Positions 11,620 through 23,606 are shown, counted from the first letter of the stretch. The stretch: DNA of 64,000 nucleotides from Acytostelium subglobosum LB1 (GCF_000787575.1 NW_012236508.1:298443-362442); one strand, 5' to 3'. The notes: generated by a model from the letters alone, not told the origin. Made by a program: numbers and translations.

Positions 11620-12480
11620 ATGATGACTGAGCAACAAGAACAACTGGAAATTAGATCATTGATTGATACACCTTTTGAAGAGTTGGTTACATGTCTTAGA
11701 GTGTCATTCATTGATTATGTGGTCAACTTTCAAGAGGTACCAGTGGAGTATTGGAGGAAAAGATGGGACTGTGCCGGTATAAATTATGATATATCATTCG
11801 GTGCATTTGAAAGATCATCAAACAAATTGGTAGCATTCGTCTTGTTGGCAGAGGGATTACACGAGGGCGCAAAGACCGCCTTCAACTGTGCCACTGGCGT
11901 CATCCAACAATTCAGAGGACAGCGACTTGTAAACACAATCTTCCAACATGCCATCCCAATACTCAGACAACAATACCAAGTCACCAAGCTACTACTCGAG
12001 GTCGTATCAATCAATGAGCGTGCCGTGCGTGCTTACAAACGCGTTGGATTCAACATCGAGAGGACATTGCCATGTTACAAATACACTGGTGCCGCGGCTG
12101 CTGTTGCCGTTGTACAAGGCAAGGACATTGTAAAGACCGAGGGCAAGGACGTGGACTTTGGTCAGTTGGCACATCAGTTGTACGCACCGACATGGGAGAT
12201 GCGACTGAGTTGTTTGGAGAAGAATAGGGACAATGTCGAGTGCTGGAGTGTCGTGGGATCGACTAGTTATGTGTTGGTCAACAAGGCATACTCAAACATT
12301 GTACATTATAGATTCGACACTCGTGATGATGGCCTGGCATTGCTTGGCGCAGTGCTGGCCAGCCATCCATCATTCAAGTGCAATCACTCTGATGAACGAG
12401 ACCAATTGGCCACATCTGTGTTTGAATCAGTTGGCATGGAGAAGTACTTGCAACAATACGAGATGGAGATGACCATCTAA
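11620..12480 (+). CDS. GNAT-family N-acetyltransferase
   Basis: Single exon, 286 residues. The N-terminal 155 residues have GNAT fold features: a beta-alpha lead-in (IRSLIDTPFEELVTCLRVSF), LVAFVLLAEG, the acetyl-CoA pyrophosphate loop region GVIQQFRGQRLVNTIFQ (a variant of Q/RxxGxG/A) and the C-terminal EVVSINERAVRAYKRVGF motif, typical of ribosomal-protein or small-molecule acetyltransferases. After residue 160 a second segment (WEMRLSCLEKNRDNVECWSVVG... to the end) may be a degenerate second GNAT half. Substrate is unknown. The stop lies 85 bp from the convergent interaptin-like gene. Confidence 0.82.
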   Translation: MMTEQQEQLEIRSLIDTPFEELVTCLRVSFIDYVVNFQEVPVEYWRKRWDCAGINYDISFGAFERSSNKLVAFVLLAEGLHEGAKTAFNCATGVIQQFRGQRLVNTIFQHAIPILRQQYQVTKLLLEVVSINERAVRAYKRVGFNIERTLPCYKYTGAAAAVAVVQGKDIVKTEGKDVDFGQLAHQLYAPTWEMRLSCLEKNRDNVECWSVVGSTSYVLVNKAYSNIVHYRFDTRDDGLALLGAVLASHPSFKCNHSDERDQLATSVFESVGMEKYLQQYEMEMTI

Positions 12481-12565
12481 GGATATTAATTAAGTTATTT
12501 ATTTGGTATGTAGTACAACAACAATTATAATAATAAATAGAGTCGTCGATCAATCAATCAATCAA

Positions 12566-15500
12566 TCATTTGGACATCATTGAGATGATCACCAGAACAA
12601 GTAGAATGATTCCACCTAGCACTACATAGTTGGTTGGCACACCGCCACCGCCACTGCCACCGGCCGAACCACTCTTGGCCTGCTTGGCAAGACGGTCCTC
12701 AAGCTGATTGATCTTCTCCTTGAGCTTGGTCTCCTGTTCCTTCAGTCTCTTCTCCACATCCACTTCGCTGACCATGGCGCCGCCGTCGACGCTGTTCGAG
12801 CCCGAGGCGTCGGTTGACTTTTGAAGCTTGCTCAACTCGCCTTCAGCTCGCTTGGCGCGGTCCTCAAAGTTGGTCTGCAGCTCCTTGAGCTTCTTCTCCA
12901 GTGCCAGGTTCTGATCCTTGAGGTCTTGCGTCGTCTTCTCGAAGCGGTCCTTGGCCTGCTTGACGCGGTCGTCCTCCTCCTTCTGTCCCTTGCTCAGCTT
13001 GGCGTTGAGCTGCGTGATCTGATGCGTCAGCTCGGACACCTTGCTCACCTCCTCCTGATGCTGACGCTCCAGCTTCTTGTGGTTGTCGATCAACTCCTTG
13101 ATCTGATCGAATGTCAACTTGAGTGAGTTCCACTGTGTCTCCACGGTGTATAGCTTCTCCTTCAGCTTCTTCTTCTCAGCCGACTCTGACTCCATCTGGC
13201 CCATCTTCATCTTGAGCGTTGACAGCTCGGACTTGGTGACACTCAGCTCATTCTCCAGTCTTGACTGTGCCTGTGATTGAGTTTGTGATTGAGTCTGGGT
13301 TTGCGCCAACTTCTCATTCGCCTCCTTGAGTCCGGCGATCTCAGTCTCGAGGGCCTTCTTCTCAGCCTCCAATGTGGCGGACTTGGACTCCTTGTCTGTG
13401 ACCATCGCGCCAAGCTCGGTCTTGAGCTTGGACAACTGTGCGTCCAACTCTGCGCTGTGCTCTTGCTTCAGGCGATCGACTTCACTGATGTGGTTGTTCT
13501 TGACAGAGGTGAGCTCAGTGTCCTTGGCAAGTTGGTCGCCTTTTAGTTGGGACACCTCAGCCTTGATTCGCTCCATATCCTCTATGACCTTATTTTTTTG
13601 TTGTTGCTTCTCGGATAGCACTGCTTCATGCTGGCCAGCCTGCTCCTGGAGTCTGACAAACTGTACTTGTACCTCCCTCAGTCGACTGACCTCGTCCAGC
13701 AGTCCCTGCTTGTCCTCGGTGGCCTGGCTCTGGGTCTGTGCCAAAAGTTTGATATGGTGGTCCGTCTTCTCATTGGCAGCGGCACAGATGGCTTCCAACT
13801 CCTTCAACTGCTCCTGTAACTTGACCTTCTCGTCAGACAGCTGGACAGTCTGTTCAGTGACCTGTTGATGTGCAGACTGTAGTGCGACCTCTGCTGCGCG
13901 TACCAGCTTCAGCTCCTCATTGGCGCGGTCCACATCGTTCTGAAGCCTCTGGCGCTCGCTCTCCACCTCGGCATTCTTGTCTACATACTCCTTGCTTTGC
14001 TGGTCGAGTTGGCTGTGTGCCTGATTCAACTGGCCTTCCAGTTGCTTCAATGTGTTAAGCTCGAGCTTGGTCTTTTCGAGCTCGTCAACAAGCATCATCT
14101 CCTTCAGGGCCACCTCCTTGTTCTGTTGGTTAACTTGCTCGTGTAGTGAGGCCAGTCTGGTCTCAATCTCCTTGAGTCGTGCTAGCTCGGTATCCTTCTC
14201 CTGGATGAGGGTGGTCTGTTGGCCAAGCTGTTGTTTGAGGTCGTTCTCCGCCTGGATCACACGTCCCAACTCCGCCTTGGCCGCAGCCAACTCGTCGTTT
14301 GATTGATTGTTGCTTGTACCGTGCTCTTGGATCCTGGCCTGAAGACTAGCCTCCACGTCCTTGAGTCTCTGCAGCTCTTGCTTGGATTGCTCAGCCTCTT
14401 GTTGCAGGCGGGTCTTTTCCTCGTGTGCCGCAATGTCGCGTTGCTCAGTAAGCTTGGTCTGTTGATCGAGACGCTCTTGTGCTGCGGCCAAGCTGGCCTC
14501 AACCTGTTGCAACCTGGTCAGCTCCGACTTGGTCTTGTCGACCTCGTCCTGAAGGCGAGACTTCTCATCGCTCAGCTCCTTCTCTTTGTCAGTGTACTGT
14601 GCACGATGCTGCTCCAACTGCTCCTGGACAGTCGCAAGCGACTGCTCTGCGGTCCTGACCCTCTCCAGTTCTTCTCTGGTGCTCTGAAGCTCGCCTGCCA
14701 ATCGTGATCGCTCCTCGGCCAGCTGGGTCTCCTTGTCTCCGAGCTGCTTGGACAACTGATCGGCGTGCTGCTGTACCTTGTCCAGCTCAGCCTTGGCACG
14801 GCCCAACTCCTCTGTCAGGCGGTTCCTCTCCTCGGTCGTGGCATCACTCTGTTGCTGGGTTGACTGGCCTTGCTCCATCAGACGTGCTAGGTCCTGCTTG
14901 GCGGCCTCCAGCTCTGTCTGGATTCTATTCTTCTCGCTCAGTACCTCATCCTTCTCACGCTGCACGTTGGCCACATCGCCATTTATCCNTTTTNATCAAC
15001 TGTGCTTGCTCCTCAGTCTTGGCACGGGCTTCACCATGGTTGGATGTGAGCGACTCAATGTCGCGGCCAAGTCTTTGGAGGTCCTCCTCAAGCTTCAGTT
15101 TGTGTTGAGTTAATTGGTTGACCTCTCCATCCTTTTGCTCGCACATGGCCGCATGTTTGGCCAGCTCCTCCTGTAGCTGTTGGACCCTAACATTCGCATC
15201 GCTGTCTTGTGAGGCATTTGCATCGCGCAACCTCTGGAGCTCAGTGTTGATTGATTCAGAATTCCTCTTGAGTTCATCCAGCTGCTTGTCCTTCTCGGCG
15301 ATATCGTTTGCATGTGTGTTGATACGCTCGTCCAACTCACGTTGAAGTTGTTCCTTCAACTTGGATACTGTGTCCAACTCCTCCTGTGCCTTGGNCAATG
15401 TTCGCAGTCAACTGGGTAGAATTGGCAGCAGTCTGATTCTCCAGCTCCTGTATCTTGGCACGAAGTTCCACCAAGGTATTCTGGTCAACAACGTTGTTGT

Positions 15501-17019
15501 CCTTATATTGACGTAGTTCTGCAATGTCTGTGGCCAACCTCTGTGCCTCATCCTTCAAGGTATTATTGTCGGCTTGGGCTTTGGCCAGTTGTTCGGTAAT
15601 AACCTGTGCTTCCTTGTTGGCATTGATGCATGTTCTGATCTTTTGAGCGAGCATTCCACCATCCTCTCCACCATCAACACTCCAGACATGATCTGGTTGT
15701 TCAAACTCGTCCAATAAGTTACGCAACACCTCCTTTGACTTGTTCCTCTCATCAGCTTGTTGCTTGTCTTTCTCTACAATCGCTTGCTCCAGACTCTGGA
15801 CCTTCTCCTGAAGTTCTGTCACTCTTGTGTCTGGTTGTGGCTGTGGCTGTGTCTGAGTTGGTGCCTCCTCCTGTTGTTGTGTCGCCTGTGGTTCAGCTTG
15901 TGGCTGAGCCTGCGGACGTGGGGACTGCTCAAGTTGTGTAGTTGGTGCCTGAGGTTGAACCTGTGGCACCTGCTGTGTCTGTACCTGTGGCACTTGCTGA
16001 GGGGATTGTGGAAGTGGTGATTGTTGGAATGGAACACCACCAGTAAGGTCATCACTGCTCATTGTTGGGAAGAGCTTCATGGTCTTGATGGGCGACGGCA
16101 TGATAGAGACGGCAAACTTCTTGGGAGTGTCAGCCGCGTCTCCAGACTTTGGATAGATCTTGGGGAAGAGTGACAGATAAGTCATCACACAGGCCTCATC
16201 TGGCTGATCAACGACATCCTTTGCCTCCAATATGGCTGGAATGTTCAACTCTGACCTGGCCGTATCAAATGCCAATTGCAGGTTCTGTAACTGCTCCTCT
16301 GGATTGAGTGACTCAAACTTAATCGCCTCTGGAACCAACTTGTGTACAAGTGCGCACATTGCCACTCCATCCTTGAAGCTGTTGAATAGAATGTTAGAAT
16401 CATGTGATCTAGTCAGTTGGAACCATCAATCAATCAAACATACCTGTTGTTAAAATCATTGATCTTGATTGGATACTCGGATAGGTTACTGCGGAGCCAT
16501 TGGAGTAGTAGCTCGTTGGTGGTGGCAGGCTTGCCTTTGAGTGGTGGCGTGCCATTGCCAGTGGGCGTGACGGCTGGAATGGTCTGGATCTGGTAGGACT
16601 TGATCAGAGTCCACATCATAGTGAGGATGGCCTTGAGATTGCCATCGACAAGATCCTCGGCACAGCAACCAACATGTTTGATACCCTCGTCGGTTATGAA
16701 CTTTAGGCTCAGATTGATGTTGTTGGCTTTGTGAACACGATTGTTTAGGAACTTGGACAACTTGGACACCAACACAATCTTGCCACTTAGTATCTCCAAC
16801 AAGTTGGCCAGCAGTACACCATCGCTGAGCTCTGTCTGCAGATCATTGAGTTGCAGTCCTCTAAGTCCCAAGTATATATTACACCATCCAGTGAATACCT
16901 GTTTGAGTTGTTGGTGTTGGTGTGAGTGTGAGTGTGAGTGTGTGTGTTGCCAATGTGTAGCCGACATGTTTCCAATGTAGTCAACATACTCTTTTCTGTT
17001 TCTCCAACCAAGTTTCCAT
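12566..17019 (-). CDS. abpD: interaptin-like actin-binding, tail-anchored coiled-coil protein
   Basis: Three exons predicted: a 30-nt first exon 17019-16990 (METWLEKQKR), 16898-16444 and 16378-12566, in all about 1430 residues. The micro-exon was chosen because it puts EKQKRVFTGWCNIYL, the usual start of a calponin-homology domain, in one frame. Two CH domains (about residues 8-115 and 145-260: LSDGVLLANLLEIL, HKANNINLSLKF; ELLLQWLRSNL, FKDGVAMCALVHKL) form an alpha-actinin-type actin-binding domain. A Q/P-rich linker and about 1000 residues of heptad coiled coil follow, ending in a C-terminal transmembrane anchor (YVVLGGIILLVLVIISMMSK). This is the layout of D. discoideum interaptin, which links F-actin to the nuclear envelope/ER. 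Ns at 15395 and 14989/14994 break the visible frame; the coiled coil reads through on either side, so these look like assembly faults. Confidence 0.88.
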
Positions 17020-17594
17020 CTGTTATTGATCTGTTGTTATGTATATAGTATTATTATATGTATGATGGATGGATGAGTATGTTTGTAAGAGATGGATGAA
17101 TGAATGATCGACCAAATGAAATAAAGTTCCAAAGAAAGGTTATTTTTGTTTATACAAAAGATATTTAAAGAAGCATATGGATAAATATAAATGATTGTTA
17201 TGATTGATGTGAAGGTCTGATCATGTGGATTGATCAATACTCTTGCCCCTCTGTCTCTGTTGCTCTCTCCGCCCTTACTTTGACTTTGATGGAGAGTGAG
17301 GTGGGTGGTACCACCCCACAATCACATAAATCCAACCAACAACCTTTGGTTGAGGTGTTGTTGATCAATTTATTTGAATTTGATGGAGTGTGGAGTCGTG
17401 TGTGATGCAAAGGGCACCACATTGCCATATTGGCGATCACATTGGCTATCTTGAAGTAAACATTGATTGATTGATTGATTGAATGAATACATTACCACTC
17501 CACTCTCCAACAGAGTACTTAAATACACTACTACTACCAATCTACTCTACACCACTTATGTATGTTTGACCTTGACACGTAGACAGAGAGGTGT
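17020..17594. other. spacer between tandem minus-strand genes
   Basis: Holds the 5' flank of the interaptin-like gene and the 3' flank of the Lunapark gene, with a GATT run at 17464-17480 and GATGGATG repeats near 17060-17100. No coding content is recognised. Confidence 0.4.
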
Positions 17595-19068
17595 TCATGC
17601 CTTGACCTTCTTGGCTTTAGCCATGGGTTTGGATTTGTCAACTACCTTGGCGACATCTTTGGATGCAGAAGTGTTCAATTCCAACACATCTCCTTTTGTT
17701 GGTGACGCTTCTGTGGCAAATGAGTTGTTATCAAGTTCAGGATGATCCACCTCCACCTTGTCATCTACCTCCGATGATGGTCTAGACTTATCCGCAGCTG
17801 CTGGCAGTTCATATATTGTTCCACCTCTTTGATTGAAGCTCTGGCAATATCTACATCTGAACTCTGATTGATTGATTGATTGAATGTTAGCATTGATTTC
17901 TATTAAGTGTGATTGAGTTGTGGATGATGTAAACGTACGGATTGAGGCCAACTCGCTTGATGGAACGTATCCATTGTGACTGTGACACTTGGCACAGATG
18001 ATTGGTGATCCATATCTTGGACCATCATTGATGAGATAGTCCACAATCTTGTCAAAGAATGATCGTTGTTGTTGTTGTTGTTGTGGTGACTGTGTCGGCG
18101 TTGTCGGTTGTTCCGACGATGAAGATGTCTTTGAACCACCTCTACCGCCTGGTGTTCTCATTGGTGAGGTAGGCGCAGTGGTGGCAATGGTAGCCGCACT
18201 AGATTGAGACACCGAGTGACGTTGTCTAATATTCGAACTATCCGGTGATTGAATCAATGCCGCATTGTTACGAGTGTTTGTGTTGTTCTGTCTATTGTTG
18301 ACAGGAGTGTTACTATCATGTGCAGGTGATCCTCTATTGCCCAATGGTTGTGGTGATGTTGTAGTCGTCGATGATGATTGGGAGCTCTTCCCTATAAAGG
18401 TTGGAATGGGTTGGTCAGTAACTGTACTTCATATTCATCACTTTCTTTCAATAACCCAACACATACTCTTCATCAATGCGTTATACTTGTCAATTAGCTT
18501 TTGAGTGTTCTCATAGTCTGTCTCCTTCTTACGGTCATTTATCCTCTTTATCATCTGTGCCTTAAGTGCAACCAATGTTCTCTCCTTCCTTCCAATAAAG
18601 TAGCAATATGTAGAGTTGATCGCCCTTGTGAATATGTACACTCTGTATCATTGATTGAATGAATGATGAGTCATGAGGATAGGTAATGGATCCACTACTT
18701 CACTTACATGAATGGTAGTATGACTAGAGATGCAATGTGAAGCAGTTGATAATGTTGGTCTCTTCGTGAGTTTAGGTATACCCATGCAATCAACACCAAC
18801 TCTAGCATTATGCCAAAGATAATGGTACGTCGTACCAGTCTTGATTGTACACCACGAGCATTCGATACCTGTGCCTCATACTTTAGTATCTTCTCCTCAA
18901 TCTCTACCAACTCCTTCTCGAATGACTATTATTGTTTGTGTTTGTTGAATGGATGTTAGTGCACTTGTTTCTTGGAACTGGTTGGATGTTGAGCTCAAAC
19001 ACCAACACAACACTCTTCACTTGTGTCATTATTATTATTACCTTCCCCTTTGATAGTAGTACACCCAT
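17595..19068 (-). CDS. Lunapark homolog, ER three-way-junction protein
   Basis: Five exons predicted, starting with a 27-nt exon 19068-19042 (MGVLLSKGK), then 18925 to about 18711 (SFEKELVEIEEKILKYEAQ...), about 18641-18472, about 18393-17941 and about 17860-17595. The MG start with following Ser/Lys is a good N-myristoylation signal, as in known Lunapark proteins, and was chosen for that reason. A coiled coil precedes two close hydrophobic hairpin segments (TIIFGIMLELVLIAWVYL; HIASLVILPFM...INSTYCYFIG), a second coiled coil and a long Ser/Thr/Gln-rich linker. The C-terminal zinc ribbon is diagnostic: ICAKCHSHNGYV, then FRCRYCQSFNQR after the last intron. Lunapark stabilises tubular ER junctions, counteracting atlastin-type fusion. 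The last 80 residues are acidic, then basic (KPMAKAKKVKA). Confidence 0.87.
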
Positions 19069-19458
19069 TAGTTATAAAGATAATAACTAATCTAGAGATA
19101 TTAAATATTATTATTAATAGAGAGACTGATGTGATTATGTATATATTTGATCATCGAGGTATGCCTTTGTATGTAGGTAAGTGTACACGTCAAGATGTAT
19201 GTATGATTACAACAGCGATGGTTTGGGAAATGGATAATGAGAGTGTGAAACGATTCGTAAGATACTTCGGCAGCAAGTTCACCCACTGTTGTATTTGCGC
19301 GGGGTCGATTCATCACAAACAAAGGGGTGTTAATGCTAAATATGATTGTGTGGTTTGATCGTTTAGTATGTGACCATCATTTTCCAATTGAAATAACCTT
19401 GGAGCAAAGGAAAAGATCACATTGGAATTAATCCAGCCCTTAAAAAGGCAATAGGATT
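19069..19458. other. spacer before tRNA-Ser; possible tiny gene
   Basis: AT-rich spacer. On the plus strand an ATG at 19138 opens MYIFDHRGMPLYV, followed by a strong GTAAGT donor near 19175 and a possible AG acceptor near 19213, after which a 50-codon frame ends near 19358. The match to any family is not recognised and the predicted intron would be only about 39 bp, so it is not called as a gene. Confidence 0.3.
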
Positions 19459-19539
19459 CGACACCTGCAGGATTCGAACCTGCGCCCCCTAAGGGATTTG
19501 ATTTCGAGTCAAACGCCGTAACCACTTGGCTAAGGTGTC
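19459..19539 (-). tRNA. tRNA-Ser (CGA)
   Basis: Minus-strand cloverleaf with acceptor GACACCT paired to AGGTGTC, a D-arm (GCCAAGTGGTTACGGC), anticodon loop CTCGAAA giving anticodon CGA, the long extra arm typical of serine tRNA, and the T-arm GCAGGTTCGAATCCTGC. No intron is seen. A T-run Pol III terminator lies just 3' (19442-19446 on this strand). Confidence 0.95.
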
Positions 19540-20273
19540 CTGTTTCCTACCGCCACTCCCTGTTCTGTTTATAAGGAAATATTTACACTATTAAAAAAGA
19601 CGAGAGTAGGAATTTAAACAAAAAACAATTAAAAAAAATTAGTTGTACCCTATTATGAATATTTGGAAAAATTCGTTGGGGTCATTTTCCTCACCCTTAA
19701 AAGGAAACTCCTCCGCCCCTGTCATATAACTGATCAATGATCAACACTTAATAATAATTATCTCTTTATCTGTAGTTATCAATCGACAAACTAGCATGTT
19801 AATACAATTTGCCATATTAATCCAAAGATAGAGACTCCCTTGAGGAATTCCTGAAGTGGATTTAGTTCGCAACACTTTAGTGCTCCAAACCTGATGTTCT
19901 TGAGGCCATTGACATTGTAAAGACGACGGGACTTGAGTGAATTTCAATATAGTACGCCACCTTTGTCAGTTGTTGCATGTTCATTGGACAACAATCTTAT
20001 TCCAACCAAGTTCAATCTGTTGACGACAAGGAAATGATCACCTTAAGCGCGACAAGTCTACATAAGCTGGTATCCACCACATTGACAAACAAATAACCAA
20101 GGATCTTTGTCCACAGTCGTTTGTCGGTCAGTGTCATCTTTATGGCACACAATAACCTTTGTACACAACAAAGTTGGGTTTCTAGAACTTAAGAATATTG
20201 ATATTCCTGGAATCAATAATAATATTAATAATTTTAAATACAGTATTGACATGTCAATATTATTATTATATTA
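19540..20273. other. gene-free AT-rich spacer
   Basis: Contains poly-A/T tracts near 19600-19640 and an ATTATTA-rich block near 20215-20275. Short open frames on the minus strand (for example STSGIPQGSLYLW near 19830) faintly recall an FNIP unit but are too short and degenerate to claim. Confidence 0.4.
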
Positions 20274-20930
20274 TTAAAGGTTTGAATTGTATGACTCAAC
20301 CTGGTAGTTTGACTGCTGGTTGCTGGTTTGTTGCTTGTTTAGGTCTACGCCAATTGTGTTGTAGTTATTGTTGTTGTTGTTGGATGGTGCAGATGAAGAG
20401 GAAGTAGCAGAAGCAGAAGCTGGTTGTTGTACAGTCTTGGAATAGATACCATCCCTAATGCACAGGATGGACAACATGACCTCTGTTGATAATCTAGCAA
20501 TGAACCAACATAATAACAATCCTATAGGATCCATATTATAATGTAAACATGTTAGTCGTCACGACACAGTCCATGAATGAAGTGGACTCCATCTACTTAC
20601 TCAATGATCCGTAGAGTAGTCCAAGGAAGAATCCACCAACACCATGATACTTTGTCTGCCAGACGATGCTAGAAATGAAGTAGAATAGACCAAGTATCAA
20701 CATGAAGTAGTAATAGAATACCAATAGTCCTGATGCCTGCCATGATCTAAGGAGGTGGTACATCATTGACATCTAATGTTAGTATGATTGTTTGATTGAT
20801 TGATTGATTGACACATGAACACTCACCTCATGTAGATCAACTCCTTAAACTCAACATATGTCATTGGGAATGGCATCTCTGTTGTTTCCCTTGGGGCACT
20901 ACCCAATGAATGATACTTCCTGTTACTCAT
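20274..20930 (-). CDS. DUF4282-like two-helix membrane protein
   Basis: Three exons predicted: 20930 to about 20827 (MSNRKYHSLGSAPRETTE...LIYMR), about 20747-20602 and about 20523-20274. The join LLYGSL-RLLLCWFIARLSTE uses an AG at the ATCCTATAG acceptor, so the ATG just upstream is intronic. Two transmembrane helices (LLVFYYYFMLILGLFYFISSIVW; GGFFLGLLYGSLRLLLCWFIA) followed by LSTEVMLSILCIRDGI fit the DUF4282 pattern, in which a Gly-rich turn and an R-x-x-x-E-x-hydrophobic helix recur. The C-terminal ~65 residues are a Ser/Asn/Gln-rich cytosolic tail. Function of the family is unknown. The family call rests on pattern only. Confidence 0.68.
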
Positions 20931-21490
20931 CGTTTGTTATAAATTGTTATTATTGTATATTTGAATATGTATATATATATGTACACTTGTGTTTTGATCA
21001 ACATCACAAATGTAGGAGGTATTAGTCAACATTGTTGTTGGATGCGATGGCATTGATAGGTCCATACGATCGTGATCATGCTTTGGCTTTGGTACTGTCC
21101 TGGGCCTATGATGAGAGATAGATATTTTGTTTCGACAACACACAAAACAATGTTCCGATCAAATTTCCATTCTTGAACATAACCTATGTAAGGGTCAGGG
21201 CTTTGTTGGTAACACCACTATCAGAACTACGTCGCCATGTACATTCATTCTACTTTTGTCCAAGTCTACTCTTTCAAACATACACAAGTTGTACATAACC
21301 AATAAAGTATCAAATTAGTTCTATCTCTTGAATGTACAATACAAAGATGTAATGTTGCTTTGACTTCCAAACAAACAAAATGAACCCAAAACTCGTTCAT
21401 TTTGGTGTTGAACTCGCTTTACTCGTTTTTTACAGAACATTCATTCATCCATTCATTCAATTATCAACATACACACATATATCAATAACA
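20931..21490. other. divergent upstream region DUF4282-like / SET-MYND
   Basis: AT-rich spacer with TATATATA near 20968 and several short open frames without recognisable content. The frame of the SET/MYND gene stays open upstream to 21380, but that extension has no family similarity and is treated as 5' leader. Confidence 0.4.
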
Positions 21491-23467
21491 ATGACAATGA
21501 CAACAACTACAATGACAACAACAAAGTATAAGATAGTGGATGGTACAGATGAGAAGTTCATTGGATGTCACGCTAAAACAACAACAAGTTTGAAGAAGGG
21601 CGATCTATTGTTTAGAGAGACGTCATTCGCATCGATACCAATGACAAAGAATATTGCATCTGGTAGCCATTGCTCATTGTGTTGTAAAGATGTACGACGA
21701 TGCAAGACACCACCATTCAAGTGTGCATACGGCTGCGATCTCTGGTTCTGCAGCGAGGAGTGCGCAAACAACATGGTTCATCAGCTTGAATGCTCGTTCG
21801 TGGCCAAGGTGGCTCAGGCCACCATCGACTGTGGCACCGACCTGTCGCTCTCGCTACTGGTCCTACGCATCATCTTTAAGAAGAACATAATGACCGAGCT
21901 GTACAACGACACTGTTGGCCAGCTGTCGGTGCAGAAGCACGAGTTTGAGAAGCGCGCACCACGATGGCTCGAGCAGTACACACACTTTGCCGACCGTCTG
22001 CTGCAGCTGCTCAAGGAGGACGCCCATATCGACCCGACCCTTCTGGAGTTCTTTGCTCGCGATGAGATTGTCAACATTGCGTGCTCCACGCTCGTCAACT
22101 CGTTCGCCTGCACCAAGAACTCGACCATCATCTCGAATGGATACTTCCACCAGGCCGCACTGCTCAATCATAGTTGTCAGCCCAACACATTCTATTCCGT
22201 CAACAGTAGGTATTGGCTGGCTTGGACTGGCTTGATGACGATTATATTCGATTTTGGATTGATATATACTGGCTGGACCATGGATCCTGGACCTCGGACC
22301 TTGGACTGGACTTGGCCTGGACTGTACCTGAACTGAGCTTGGACTGGCCTGGCCTGGATTAGGCCTTGCCTGGACTGGCCTGGACTGGACTGTACCTGGA
22401 CCCTGTACTGTTACATGGACCCTTGGATCCTCGGACCTGGATGGTAATGTTTGGATTGACTTGTGACTCACTAACTAACCTTTTATTACTTCTTCTTCTG
22501 CACTTGACAGACAATGAGCTTCAGATGCGATGCATTCAGGACATTGGACAGGATGAAGGTATCTTTGATAGTTATGTCGATTTGCTCGAGCCAACCTTTG
22601 AGAGACAACAAGTCCTATTGCAGTCCAAGCACTTCCTCTGTCGTTGCCAGAGATGTCTTGATCCAACCGAGTGTGGTCGTTACATCTCATCATTCAGATG
22701 TCCCTCATGTCCAAGTGGATGGGTATCACCAATAATAAGTTATAATGGTATTATCAATCATTCAATTCAATGAATGACCTGAATCAATCAATCAATCATA
22801 CTAATACTATACCAATACACAAACAGAGAAGGACAATGTATTGGGAAGACTTTGGCGTTGTTTGGACTGTAAACAGGAGCAGAACGATATGATCATCGCG
22901 ATATTGAAGGACATTGATGCACTCAAACAATTCTTGTTAAAGAAGTCTTGGAGCGAGAACACTGCCGAGTACATGGAGAGTGCCAAACAGTTTGAAAAGA
23001 CATTGTCACTGTTGCACAACAATCATGTGCTCAGACTTCAGTACCATCTGGGCATGACCAACTGCTTGGACACGATGGAGAACTTTAAGGAGGCGATCGT
23101 TCACTGCATGGCCGTCAAGAGGATTGTCAAGGCCATACTACGCGTACAGAGTGGAGAGAGAGTGGAGTGCTACGAGTTGATGGCCGACCTCTACGAGAAG
23201 TTTTTCTTGCAGCAGCTTGGCTCTAGGATGCCGGATGCTGGTGTCGATGGAGCAGCTTCTCCAGCCCCAGTGGATAAGGATGAGAGCGTCTCCATCTCAA
23301 CCAACAGGGCAATCAGGGACAACTTGGAACACTCGAATAGATACCTACAAAAGGCATTGGATACATCAAAGGTGTGCTATGGTGAGGATGACGAGAATAC
23401 TCTGTTGATTAAGGACCAGATAAAGAAGTTAACGGTGCCGGCAAAGTCTGCCACAGGTTCCAACTAA
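21491..23467 (+). CDS. SET and MYND domain protein (SMYD-type lysine methyltransferase)
   Basis: Three exons: 21491-22205, 22511-22747 and 22827-23467, 530 residues. The ATG at 21491 (MTMTTTTMTTTKYKIV) lies next to the first SET strand. The MYND zinc finger is complete (CSLCCKDVRRC...CAYGCDLWFCSEECANNMVHQLEC). The SET core motif NHSCQPN, which binds AdoMet and forms part of the pseudoknot, is present, followed across the first intron by the IQDIGQDEGIFDSYVD and CRCQRC post-SET segments. The C-terminus is helical, TPR-like, as in other SMYD proteins. The 305-bp first intron is unusual in length for this window and is filled with a CTGGACTGG-type minisatellite. Targets (histone or cytosolic proteins) are not predictable. 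Confidence 0.88.
22206..22510. repeat. intronic minisatellite of CTGGACTGG/CTGGCCTGG units
   Basis: Most of this intron consists of imperfect CTGGA/CTGGC repeats (5- to 10-bp periodicity), GC-rich in contrast to the other introns here. Its presence makes the intron three to four times longer than its neighbours. Confidence 0.85.
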
Positions 23468-23606
23468 TTAATTAATAAATTAATTAGATTTTTGGGAATA
23501 CACGTATTCCTCTGTTGATCAAACATTCAAACATTCATCACTGGTACTTGACTTGAAGACTAGAACAAACATTTATATACATTCATTTTGGTAACATACC
23601 AATCGC

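Noticed and set aside
12821-15941. Many plus-strand Leu-rich frames opposite the interaptin-like gene.
   Set aside because: Antisense shadows of a coiled-coil coding region rich in Glu/Lys/Gln codons.
19138-19358. Possible small spliced gene starting MYIFDHRGMPLYV, at first suggesting a GIY-YIG nuclease start.
   Set aside because: The downstream part lacks the catalytic Arg/Glu pattern, the putative intron is about 39 bp, and no family match is recognised.
19741-19947. Minus-strand frame with FNIP-like string (TSGIPQGSLYLW).
   Set aside because: Only one unit-like stretch, no repeat periodicity; probably chance or an unprovable remnant.
21875-22471. Minus-strand frame full of VQ/SRP/PVQ repeats across the SET/MYND intron.
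   Set aside because: Produced by the CTGGACTGG minisatellite and an antisense shadow; no gene signals.
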